Below are positions 21,441 to 32,330 of a DNA stretch of 64,000 nucleotides, one piece after another (the stretch's first letter is position 1; each line of letters opens with the position of its first letter). Under the pieces are notes generated by a model. It did not search any database. It was not told the origin of the DNA and saw only the letters and a list, made by a program, of their open reading frames with translations. The translations under genes and the position numbers were made by a program. The stretch comes from Bostrychus sinensis (Eukaryota > Chordata > Actinopteri > Gobiiformes > Eleotridae), in NCBI GenBank assembly GCA_020698575.1, contig CM036256.1, positions 16,445,908-16,509,907 of the forward strand. The letters run 5' to 3'.

Positions 21441-22078
21441 TAAGGCTCATCAGGATTCCACTGCCCTCTCTGCAGAGCATCTACAAGCACAGAGTCCACA
21501 GGAGAGTTCCCTCCATCATCAAGGACCCCACCCACCCCCAATACAGACTGTTCACTTCTACCCTCAGGCTGGAGGTACAGAAGTGTGAAATCCAGGACCA
21601 CCAGACTCAAAAACTCTTTCTTTCCCTCTGCTATCAGACTCTTGAACAGCTGACAGGAGTTATAATGGACTACTTTATGCCCTACTTCTCTGTTATGTTT
21701 ACATTTCAATTTGACCACCATTATTGCACATGGATCTGTTCCTGCACCTTATAGCTGCACATGTAAATGCACTGTTTACATCTGTCAGTTTGCTGTTTGC
21801 ACATGCAAGTCATTGCATGTACATAGTCTATACTTATGCAGAGTGTATATCTTTACTGTTTTGTTTAAATAATTTTTTCATTGTATTTTGCATAGTATTT
21901 GTATTTTTGCATTACAGTTTATACTTCTAGTGTATTTGCATGCTACTGTTAAATTATTATTGTTTATTTTATACTTTTATCGGCATTCAGTGTGAACAAC
22001 AAAGAAAAAATTTCATTGTACAGGGAAACACGTTTCTTTACAGTGCATATGACAAAAAAATGCTTTGAATCTTAAATC
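21440..22078 (+). mobile_element. Rex1/CR1-type LINE 3' end
   Basis: Plus-strand pieces YKHRVHRRVPSIIKDPTHPQ, YRLFTSTLRLEVQ and DHQTQKLFLSL match the C-terminal end of Rex1/CR1 reverse transcriptases, which usually ends in a basic, LPSGRRYRS-like stretch. The 3' part ends in gctttgaatcttaaatctt, the usual microsatellite-like tail. Truncated and not functional. Confidence 0.7.
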
Positions 22079-22689
22079 TTGAAGGTCGGGCAAGCGTCCC
22101 TCCATAGATATTCCTCCCCAAACCATTAACTTCATTAACACAAAAGCAGCTGATACTGATTAACAACAACCTCTGCTACATAACTAACCAGGTCAATTTC
22201 CCAAAAGTGTCAGTAACTTGATTTAATACCACTTACAATAAAGGCAACTTTAACTTGTATAGGCTACACTGTATAGTATAGCCTATATCATTAGACTTTT
22301 ACACATTTAAATGCAGAGGGATATAATGAGAAGTAAAGTAATGAAAAGTGGCATTTTTGTTTTAAATGATAAATAATTTCTAGTGTTACAGGCCACATGT
22401 GACATAAAGTGAAGTGAAAAAAACAAAATAGCATAATACAGGAGTGGTGCACCTGGCTGGAAGCACTTTCACGTATAGTGATCAAGAAATAGTGTGCTCA
22501 CACAAGTATCTACTCAGCAATCCTGGATGCGAGAAGAAAAAAAGGTACTGAACTTTTGGTGTCACATGGTCATATAGACTCACATTGGTCACGAGGAGGT
22601 CTTGACTTTGTTGTTATTATTACTCGACCTGCTGAAGCAAGACCTTTGACCTCTCAAGAGACTGGTGGCAAAATCTCAAAAAAGCGGAT

Positions 22690-23110
22690 CCCGTACAGTA
22701 GACCTCATCACAGCCAGAGAAACAGCCATAAAGAAAAACAAGCAGGCAGAATCGGAAGCTGAAGAACTGTTGTTAGCTGCCCTGTTCAGTGCCAACCCAC
22801 CTCCTTCTAATCTTACCTCAAAATAGAGGAAGACATTAACAGCGCTGGGGAAGGACCACATCATCATTTTGCCAGCGGACAAAGGTAGATGCACAGTGAT
22901 CATGAATGCAGTGGACTATGAGGCCAAAGTGAACAGCCTGCTCAGTGACCGCCACCTATGAGATAATAAGGAGAGCTCCAACCAGTGGTCAGGTTATAGA
23001 CTGTTTACAGAGCCTGGAGAAAGCTCAAGTCATTGACAAGCAGCTCGATTAAAGACTATACCTGGGCGACACCATTCCCTGCATCTATGGCCTCTCCAAA
23101 ATCTGAAAGG
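22690..23110 (+). mobile_element. Second Penelope fragment
   Basis: Nucleotide words gtagacctcatcacagcc, aaagaaaaacaagc and ggtagatgcacagtgatc match 6660-6880 of the first copy. One stop (aaatag) and several deletions are present. It covers only the N-terminal part of the reverse transcriptase. Confidence 0.8.
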
Positions 23111-23257
23111 AGAGAATGCCACATCTTCATAGTTGTTGGCATGTGATGTAAAGTGAATGGCATAAACCTCCCAGTGATTCATTTCAATTCCTGGTTGTTA
23201 GACAAAAATAAATGGAAAATGCCTAGGGGGTGAATATGTTTTATAGGCAGTGTATAT

Positions 23258-23545
23258 ACGCTTTATGTTCTACCTGGAGTTACCTTTAGAAACCACGAGG
23301 CCTGGAGCTACAGCAGCAAAGAGAGTGAGGCAGCAGTGCTGACAGGCATGTGAGATCAGAGATTTCCTGTCTCTCAGTCGGATCATTAGTAGTAAATGTA
23401 AGCAACACTAAACAAGTATTGACGCTTGCAGCAGATTCTTCCAGAGAATTTTACACTCCTTCCTGCTCAATCTTACATCAGAGCTGTCGAGTTCCTTGGA
23501 CTAGTTCTTGGAAGTTAGCTGTTCAGACAAGGAGTGCTGTTTAGT
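23258..23545 (+). repeat. Uninterrupted copy of the repeat at 17773-19364
   Basis: Carries gttctacctggagttacc, gagagtgaggcagcag, cggatcattagtagt and gcttgcagcagattctt without an L2 between them, which defines the empty site. Confidence 0.6.
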
Positions 23546-24794
23546 AATTGTACAGGGAGGCGCTCTGTTTGATGCTTAAAGACTCGAAGTTTTTATCATT
23601 TATGGATTTAAAAAAAACATCTACATACCCAAAAATGCATGGCAGTGTCTACGTGAATGACATGACTATCTATGCTCTGGACGTCCATTGGTACAACACT
23701 TTATGCCTGTAGTATTGTGAGATCAAGTAATTGCAACAGAGGCATATGTCCATATCAATATCATGAACAGCCACAAAGGTTGGTTTTGCAGCTGTGCCAT
23801 TGTAGAACCAAACATTTTTACTGAGCTTGTTGATGACAGTATGATTAAGACAATCAGGTCAGTATGTCTTGCGTGCACATTGGTTATTCAAATGCTTTCC
23901 CTACTGATATGTTGCAAAATAATCCTGGTGTCAGCTTCATTGAGCTTTGACTTAAGTGAACTGACACCTGTACCAAGAGAAGGTTCTGCTGCTGTTTTTT
24001 CATGAAATTAAGTTAAAATTTCACAACTCATCAATGACTTTACTTGAACAGTCAGCTGTACACTCAAGAAATTCTTCAAGTCTTCTGTGTTTTCACAGGT
24101 GTGTCACCATTTGTTGTACTTTAATCTTGCACTATGGTCCTGGTCTCTTTCCTTCTCTCTGAAAACAGCCAGGTGCGGAGTCATGTATGTTGTTTTCAAC
24201 ATTATCAAGAGTGTCCTTGAGTGCAGCAAGGGCAGTCAGTCCTAAGAATTCATAAGAGTGCATCGGACTTAGATTTTTATTCACTCCTGCATGATCAGTG
24301 CATGACTGTATAGACACCCACACACAAGTGGTCACATGGCTCCATGATATAACTGTCAAACATGAGAATTTTTTTTTATTTTTTAATTTTTTTTTATTTT
24401 TTGGGACACAATATCTTCACTGACTCGGTTAAATAAAATGTTGACGAGATCATGTGCGCGTTCTATTCCTGAAACAAAAATGACCCTTCGATCAATAATG
24501 TTCTTTTCCAGATGTTTCTCAAATTAAGAAAAAAGCCAGAATAACTATCACCAACAAAGCAGTGTTTTCAACATATGAAGTGTACAAACCACCAGAGTGC
24601 TGTGTGGTTTTCATCATTAGAAGCTCAATCTGCCATTGGTTCTCCTTTTGAGGATAGGTGGCAAGAGGACTTTTCTGGAAACATACTGTAGTTCCTGTTC
24701 TGTTAACTAATAGTGAATTTGACTGCATATTTTGAATTTCAAGTTCACATATTTTGTTTATACATAAACTTATAGAACCAAGATTTGCAATATG

Positions 24795-24960
24795 ATATGA
24801 AAGTCTACATACAGTGCAAATTTAATGAGAAAATCTTGTTTTGTTCTTAAGATAATGAGCTCTACAAAAAATGTCCATTTTCAGTAAAGGTGGTCATCTT
24901 GTTTCTTCAATAAAACAACAAACAAAAGCCTAAATCAAGTGTCATCCACCTCAGATATCT
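24795..24960 (-). repeat. Dispersed repeat, partner of 15580-15745
   Basis: Reverse orientation of the pair: gaaaatcttgttttgttctt, gtccattttcagtaaa and caagtgtcatccacctcaga. Confidence 0.55.
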
Positions 24961-25064
24961 TCAATATAATCTATTTTAACATCAAAATATGGATGATAGC
25001 TGCTAACATTTCATCCCCATGTCAATGATTTCTAGAGCCTTTTTGCCATCAATCTATTATGGGA

Positions 25065-25815
25065 AACAGGATAGCGACCATTGAGGAGGCCAATGAGAAT
25101 GCACAGTGGAGATATAGTGAGAAAAACCCTGCCGATGATGCCTCTCATAGACTTAAAATGGAGCACTGAATGAAATTGAGATTCAGTATCCTGAGTTTCT
25201 GTGGAGGTTGGAAAAAGACTGCCCAGTTTATACAATGAACTTTTAAATGACCAATGATCCAGAAGGAAAAAGTGTCACTGTAAACACAGTGTTGGCTAAC
25301 AACATTTCAAATGTTTCATCTCTGCCACAATATCAGAGCTGTACAACTGAAAACGCATGAGTTTAAAGGCATACATTTGGAAAACAAGCACTTTCTGTGG
25401 ATGACCTTTTTGAGGCAGGGAAATGCATTATGAGCTTCTGCCAAAGGGAGAGATTTCATAATGAGATTGTTGCTTTGGCTTCTGAAAGGCCAGGAGTGGA
25501 AAGATCCAGCTCTATCTACAAACTGGACCCCATTTATACAGGAAGTCTCCTAGGAGGAGGTAGCCTATCCAAGTCCTTAATGCCAGAGGAAACCAAACAT
25601 CCAGACATTGATTCTAAGACAGCTTGGCCATGGTGGAAGTAAATATGTTCTCCCAACCCTCCAAGTTTGGCTACACAAATGCCAACTCTGCAGTATGGAA
25701 AATATCTGAGTGGTATTACTGTAGAAGTTATAGAGGAAAGGTGGGTGAGCAAAATATAGCTGACCTACCTGCTGAGAGGCTTGTTCCTAATCTTCCACCA
25801 TTTTTTAATTTTTTT
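25065..25815 (+). mobile_element. BEL/Pao LTR-retrotransposon pol fragment
   Basis: Plus-strand translation shows NAQWRYSEKNPADDASH (about 25110), SVDDLFEAGKCIMSFCQRE (about 25390), SSIYKLDPIYTGSLLGGGSL with MPEETKHP (about 25510-25600) and YRGKVGEQNIADLPAERL (about 25730). These are the end of the RNase H/linker region and the start of the BEL integrase. Stops and frame changes show decay. No LTRs were identified. Confidence 0.8.
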
Positions 25816-25819
25816 ATTT

Positions 25820-26020
25820 GAATGGGACAGCGTGTATTAATGAACGGCTAGTGCCGTAAATACACTGGGTTACAGCTCAGAGCTAATTTCCATCCGTAGT
25901 CCCCACTCACTCACATTCACACCGGCTTCCTGGTGTTCCCCAGTGGTCTCCCATCCAGGTACTGACCAGGCCCTACCCTGCTTAGCTTCCGAGATCCTGT
26001 GACTGTGTCTTGCCACACTA
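25820..26020 (-). mobile_element. 5S-rRNA-derived SINE or 5S pseudogene fragment
   Basis: On the minus strand the words gatctcggaagctaagcagg, ggcctggtcagtacctgg and atgggagacca are the 3' two thirds of vertebrate 5S rRNA. They are followed by an unrelated tail (about 25930 down to 25820) instead of a terminator. The 5' third is diverged, so it is not a working 5S gene. Confidence 0.75.
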
Positions 26021-27230
26021 AATGTTCATAACGCTTTCACACAGAAAAGTTAGTTACTTATGTAAACTGTCCAAACGGGCGTTACACAAGCGCAGCCATT
26101 CGTGCAGACATGTTGTGTGGTTGGTTAAAATGAGTGCGAGAGAGTTCTAGGTGAAGTTGTTTTTGAGGCGTTGACAGTCAATTAGAGTTCAGTTACGGTA
26201 ATATCTGGCGATTTGGGACAGTTAACAGTAATACCTGTAGTGTAACAGAGTGCCTAATAAATGCCATGGCACCCTAAGAAACCTTCTGCTGTCTCCTCCT
26301 TTGCTGCCCTGCACTGCTGTGAACAATAACGGGGGATAACCCCTAATTCCCGCACCACTTCAGCCCTGGGGCTAGAGAAAGCTCCCCTGTGTCTCTCGAA
26401 AAAAAATCTGGAGGTTTAAAACAGGAAAGGTTAACATGGCATTTAGTTCTACCCAGTCTCAGGAGCCTTTTGGCTTTGATGAGGAGCATACAGCGCTTGT
26501 AGAGTGCCACGGAGGGGGTGGACAGAGCGGAGTATGACGGCTTTACAGTGCAATTACAGTGGTTTATGTGCCCTGACGCATGGTGTACGCATCGTCAGCT
26601 GACTCTTATCACACCTCCCTGGGGATGGGGAGCGCTTGGGCACGGGCACGGACCCGGCTCAACCTAACCCGAAAGCCGAGAATTCTCGACTTGGGCTCAT
26701 GCAGACGATCAAAACTTGAGACAGCCCCCCAGCAAAAAAAAAAATCAGAGGACATAAAACCGGGACAGTGGCAGCGGCTCACTGGAGCTGACCACAGAGC
26801 TGAGAGACATTCTGGTCTTTCCTGATCAGGTCCACATGGGCAGCAGATGTTTGCGTCCATCTCTCCTACGCTCCAGGAGCGCACATCTTGTCTGCTGCCC
26901 TACCCAAACGGAGTTTTCTAAGCAATATCCTCAGAGTGCACCGGGCCAGGTATCCGGAGTGCACACCTGAGCACCCCCAGGGAGGAGTGGAAGACGAAAT
27001 AGTCTAACTACAGAAGCTGCAAAATGATTTTTTATTGCAATGATAATGCCCCATTCTACATACTGTCTCACAAGCTGGTCACGTGACAGGGCTGTAAAAC
27101 AACATTAAAACCAATACATTCTGTTCATAAGCAGGCTTTCAAAGTTTTAGATAAGAGACCCTTTCACTATCACAACTGCACTATCTTGGACAAACATGCT
27201 CTGTTATCTTAAATTTCATGATGCAAACCT
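26020..27230. other. Unclassified spacer, possibly an LTR-type remnant
   Basis: Contains aataaatgcc followed by a C/T-rich stretch (26250-26400) and GC-richer sequence at 26500-27000 unlike its AT-rich surroundings. It could be a decayed LTR and leader, but no protein motif was recognised. Confidence 0.25.
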
Positions 27231-27510
27231 GTTTGTTTTTTTTGTTTTGTTTTTTGTTTTTTTTGTTTTTTTTATTGTACATAGTCTTGCTCCATCACCA
27301 CTTTCAAAATGTTTCAACCTGAATAGCAGACTCAGTAGATCCATCACTGCAAATAATCTAATAGTGCCCCTAAGAAAAAGTGCTTTCAGTCAGTCAGCTT
27401 TCACAATGCGAGCTGCCCAGTTTTGGAACATCATACCATCTCATATACAGCTGGAAATTAGCTCTGTAGCTAACACTTGCACATTTACAGAAATGTTTAT
27501 TAATGTGTAG
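27230..27510 (+). mobile_element. LINE 3'-end remnant
   Basis: After a T-rich run, the plus-strand frame reads RLSRSITANNLIVPLRKSAF then AFTMRAAQFWNIIPSHIQLE, the pattern at the end of L2/I-type LINE ORF2 (a FG/AF-RAAxxWN-LP-like motif). It is closed by a stop at about 27508. Confidence 0.55.
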
Positions 27511-27844
27511 TATCCCTGTTCAAATAAACAAATACATAAAAATATAAATGACAAACATGATTTATTTGTGAAATAATGGCAAATAATATATTTGTAAAGT
27601 AGAATTTATTTTGCAATTTGTGACTTGCTGCATGCAAGTCACAAATGAGGGATTTTTAACAAATCATTCTACGTGCATTAATACATTTATTTTTGCATCA
27701 ATTCATTTTATTGAGACAAATATAGCTCGATATAAATCGGGTAAGGTTTTCCACAGCATCTTCATCAGTAGTTTGCAATATAATATAGAATCATCTTCAA
27801 CTCCAAACGTACTGCATCTTATCTATGTATACACTTGTCTATAT

Positions 27845-28050
27845 ACAAAAATCTGATTTGTGTAAAACAAGCCACAAATAACAGTGGCTACTCAAAATAG
27901 GGATACAGTGCCCTCTAGTGGGCAAAGAGTTTCCACAGAGTCTCCACTAGAAAGCCGAGACATTTTTTGACGAAACTTATAGGCTTGTTCTGATTCTAAA
28001 GGGTAAAAAAAAATCTGTATATTGACTAATAATACGTTATAACTTCAATT
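27845..28050. repeat. Block paralogous to 46110-46300
   Basis: Shares atttgtgtaaaacaagcca, gccctctagtgggcaaagag, aaagccgagac and ataggcttg with 46110-46300 in the same orientation. It is either the distal edge of the tandem duplication or a dispersed repeat. Confidence 0.5.
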
Positions 28051-28603
28051 TGTGTTTTCATAAAGATTTTTTTTTAGATATATAGTACATACAGTCTCAT
28101 TAAGTTATAGCAACCACATAGTGAGCTCGTATTGCTTCCAATAATAAAAAGCACAGTAGTTGATTTAGACCTTTACAAGCAGAATATACACCATACTTTT
28201 GTGTTTTTTATAGTTAGTACTTACCTTAAACTCCAAATCCATACAAGTCACTGAATCTATTTAATAAAAGAGTAATGTGCTATACACAGATTTGTGATGC
28301 TTCTGATTTTCCTTTTTCTTAAAAGTCACTGTGAAAAAGCACAAAAATAAACTACAGATTTATTTCCCCAAGTCCAGACAATAAATAAATTACTAAACAA
28401 TGATAAAGATGACAGAAAACATGCATACAACATAGAGCATGTGCTGTGCAAAGCTGAGAAGGTGACAAATAAACAGAATTGTAATTAAAAAGGCAGAAAA
28501 ACAAATAAGGACCCACAGAATCTGATTACTTTTAACTAAAAGGGATAGGGTATTTCCAGTCTCTTGGTTAAAATAAAATTGATTAAATGGTGAAGTAGTG
28601 ATG

Positions 28604-28766
28604 TAACTCACAGCAGGAGTCCACACATTGTGAGCAGAAGAAATGTCAGCTTTTCCAATGAAGTTCATCACAACCAGATGAAGAACAGTGTGAGTGAAGA
28701 GAAAGTCTGCAAAGGCCCTCTCAGGAGAAACAGACAAGAAATCCCCTTTGTCTATGAGTCTGGATC
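28604..28766 (-). other. Exon-like open stretch, unidentified
   Basis: On the minus strand an acceptor-like cctcag precedes an open frame starting GSRLIDKGDFLSVSPERAF and continuing ADFLFTHTVLHLVVMNF. Donor-like gtgagt lies near 28604. The frame remains open for another 200 bases in a leucine-rich, membrane-like stretch, which may be chance. The family is not recognised. It may be a lone exon of a lost gene between the two tgm1 copies. Confidence 0.3.
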
Positions 28767-28849
28767 CTGAGGCACAGTGTAAAAAGCAGAAGTAGCCAGT
28801 TTGCTACATTAAGGTCAAATAATAATGATATAATATACATGATTCATTT

Positions 28850-29570
28850 ATACCATTACTTATATTGAGTTTTAAATCTAAAGACTCCTCAACCTGGTGT
28901 TTATCTTGAAAAAAAAGTGCTGTATCATCTGCAAGTTTCATTTTCATTTCTTTTCTAAATGTTTTATTTTAAGGGTTATTTTTATATAAATTGAATGAAG
29001 GTCTACAACAAACAAAAACAGAAATGGGCAAATGGGACACCCTTGCCAAACAGATCTTGTAACAGGGAACCTACCAGTTGTTTTGGGTACAACATGATAA
29101 CAGCTATTAATGTTTTTGTATAGCATTTTGATTACAGAAACAGAATTAAACTTTAAATAAAGACTGATGTTCCACTGTATCAAATGCTTAAAAAAAAAAA
29201 AAAAAAAAAATTGAATAAAATGAATGCCTGAGTTGTTCAGTAATACAAGTCTTGTGTTTGCTCTTATTCGGTTATTCATAATAATCCTAATGTGTTTCAC
29301 TAATTAACTCATGGTGACTTTTTTTCTAAGGCTTGGCAAATATTAATGTTAAATTTTGTAATCCAGGTTTAAGAGAGTAATTCCTCTCAATTTTTAAATT
29401 GATAGTTCGTCCTTCTCAAGCTCTGGGATTAGGCATAGTCCCTGTTTCATACTTGACCTCTCCTTCACTATAATACAATGTTTCAGTTAAGTCCCAAAAT
29501 GGGTGAATTCTGCCGATAGGTCATCATTACCCTTTTTTAAGGATTTAACTGCTGTCATGTAAATTGTTCT
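28850..29570 (-). mobile_element. L1-type LINE remnant
   Basis: Minus-strand pieces in order: AVKSLKKGNDDL (about 29550), ITLLNLDYKILTLIFAK (about 29380), GCPICPFLFLFVVDLHSI (about 29010) and KLADDTALFFQDK (about 28930). These are L1 reverse-transcriptase boxes including the catalytic ADD. An A-run and several stops interrupt it. Not functional. Confidence 0.8.
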
Positions 29571-29574
29571 GATG

Positions 29575-31560
29575 CAGCTGGGATACAATTTTATAATGAA
29601 AAGCAGTCTCACCAACATCAGTTTGAGCAGTTGAACTATACACATAGTTTGAAGTAGTTTATTGTATATTTAAATAAATAATTTTGACCTCAGAATATTT
29701 AATATCTTCTCATGCTCTTCTGTGATCATGTGCCTGACACAAAGTGCTGCATTTTTATGCTCTTATTTTCATAAAGAATTTGGGTAACACTTTATATTAA
29801 GCTCCACCTGCTAACCAGGCACTAATTATTAGGCTAGTTAGTGATTAATTGGCTCTTCATTGGTAATTATAAAGCACCTATTAATCCCTTATTCTGTGTG
29901 ACCATATTGTACAATGAATATAAGTGTTTATTAAGGAATAGTATCACAAAAGCTTATGAACATAATTTATCTCCAACAACTTCCCCACTTCCTAATAATG
30001 AGCAGTAATTATGAGTTTATTAAGGGAAAAACATTAATTGCTAATTAGTTGTAGAATTTGGTCACATAGAATAAAGGAGTGTTTTAGATAAATATCAATT
30101 TTATTGAATGTGTTTATTTAAACATATATTTGTTTCATTTATTCATTTTGGATAGCCCCTTGGGATGTGTCATCTCTTTTTTGAAGGGGTCCATGCCATC
30201 CTTTCTATACACACATCACACAGACAGGACACAGACAAAATACCTCACTATAAAATAAAGAAAAGAACACACAGTTTGCTCAGCACTCACTAGCCCAGAA
30301 GCCTACATCCCCACAACTGTACACAAGCTGTTATGTTGTGAACTACAGTGGTAGCAAGTATTTTCAGCTTTTATGGTAATATTATAAACAGCATAATGCA
30401 AATGTTTTCTAATATAATGAATTATGTGTAACCAGGTATTGTTTAAGATAAGGAGAACACGTATTCATATTAGTAATACAGTGCTGAATAGAAATTCCAA
30501 TGATATTTTATGCTTTCTGTAGGCTGCAACCATCCAAGTGTTTTTCATACAGAATACAATGTTATGTCATAAATAGATTTCATTTGTTGTACCATTGGAG
30601 AATTAGGGCAAATTAAACATAAAATTAAGCAATTGTTTCCTAAAATATATAAGCTTATAACTTGTCTTTAGTTTAAACAAAGCCACTTTTTTATGGTTCA
30701 TTACTTTCGAACTTTTGAATTTAATGAATAGCTGTTTTTCATAAAACGTAGTGATAGGTGATGTCAAGCCGGTGATTAATCAATAATCTACCAATTAAGA
30801 CAACCAATTTATTGATTAAACAAAATAAACCAAATGTGCATCCCTAATCAAAAGTATACGCGACTTGCAAGTACATTCCTGTCGAGACATAAGCAAATGT
30901 GGTAATCAGAAAAGCAGAATGACGACAACATCAGTATCACTTAATAATAATGCAGTTATTGTGCTGTATATGCTTGTATACACCCATGCATACCATGCAC
31001 ATGAGTTTGCATATTTTGTAAGCTTGATTTTATTTATATTTTTACTTGTACAGAACTTTTGTTGACTTAGTCATTTTTAAAATGCTCTAGAAATAAAGTT
31101 GCAGTTGCAGAATGGTAGACTGGTATTTTGTTAGTCAGGTAAGACTTTCAACAGTTACAGTGCATATTCATGCAGCCATCTTTGTTACATTAAGGCATCA
31201 TATGGTGTACTGTAGAGGATTATAGGAAATAAGATTGTACTAATTCACAGCTATGTTTATTCCTAGGTTATACAGAGCTATTATTTGCTCAAATCTCAAC
31301 ATTTAGCATTTATACGTGTTTGCTGACTAAATAGAAAAAGGTTAGGTCTGTTGCTTTATGAAACTGAACTAAAATCACTGACAGTAAAACAAAACATATT
31401 GTATATGTAAAGGAAAAAAATGTCATTACACAAAATGGATTTTTGTTGTAAGCTCATTTGTACAAAGTAATTATCCATAACATCTTTAACAAAGTATTTT
31501 ATTACCAACACAATCAATATAACATACAGTTAAATTAATAGTATTGTTGAAACATTTCTT
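29575..31560. other. AT-rich spacer without recognised gene
   Basis: One MITE-like end (gggtaacactttatatta at 29784) is suggestive. Otherwise no exon, RNA gene or coherent repeat is seen. Similarity to the 3' flank of copy A begins near 31565 (cattgtattgagtgctgagt, also at 1696). Confidence 0.4.
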
Positions 31561-32330
31561 TCCTTCACATTGTATTGAGTGCTGAGTGTTGTATTAACTT
31601 CAACCAAGTAAATCTATCAAGAAAACTAATACTATGAAGTGGAAACAGTGGTAAATTGCAATAAAAATGCAAACTTCAGTGTATATACAATGAGGAAACA
31701 ATTCAAGATATACTTTATAAAAGAAAAAAATAGAGCTTAAACAATATCTACTTTAGCACAGAGAAACTTATAGATTTCTTAAATCTACATGGTCATGTAA
31801 TACTGAATGCTGCTAAACTTAATCCTATCATTTTCAAAACATTTCACAGTACCCTTCATTTTTAGCAATTAGATATTAATTTGTTAAAGACACATTTCAA
31901 AATTCACATATTAAGAAATGATGTAAAGCATATACTATATAATACTCTCAAATAGTAAAGTTTTACCTTCAAATAGTAGTGTTAGGTCAGTCTACAGTAT
32001 TCACAACAGAGTGGTTTACAGTAAATTACATTGTTTGCATTCACTCTGTGCAACATAATTTTGTTTTTGCATCTTCAGAGCATGGCAAAAATATAAAATC
32101 ATATTACTTCAAGTTAATAATATAATAATACTGTTGATGCTACAGATTCAAAATGTCTTATTTATAAGTTTAAAATATCAGGTTTAAAATATGTTTTAAT
32201 ATACAAATATATAATTTACGATTCAGAAACTACACTCACTACTATTTATAGGTGCTTAATAGTTTAGGAGGTTATACAAATCTGCATTTGACAGTATGGC
32301 AGGAAATCATCTTGAGTAGTGTCACTGCAA

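Noticed and set aside
25930..26010. Functional 5S rRNA gene
   Set aside because: The 5' third is diverged and there is no T-run terminator; it continues into an unrelated tail.
26180..27000. Endogenous retrovirus leader
   Set aside because: Some LTR-like features but no primer-binding site, gag or pol motif could be recognised.
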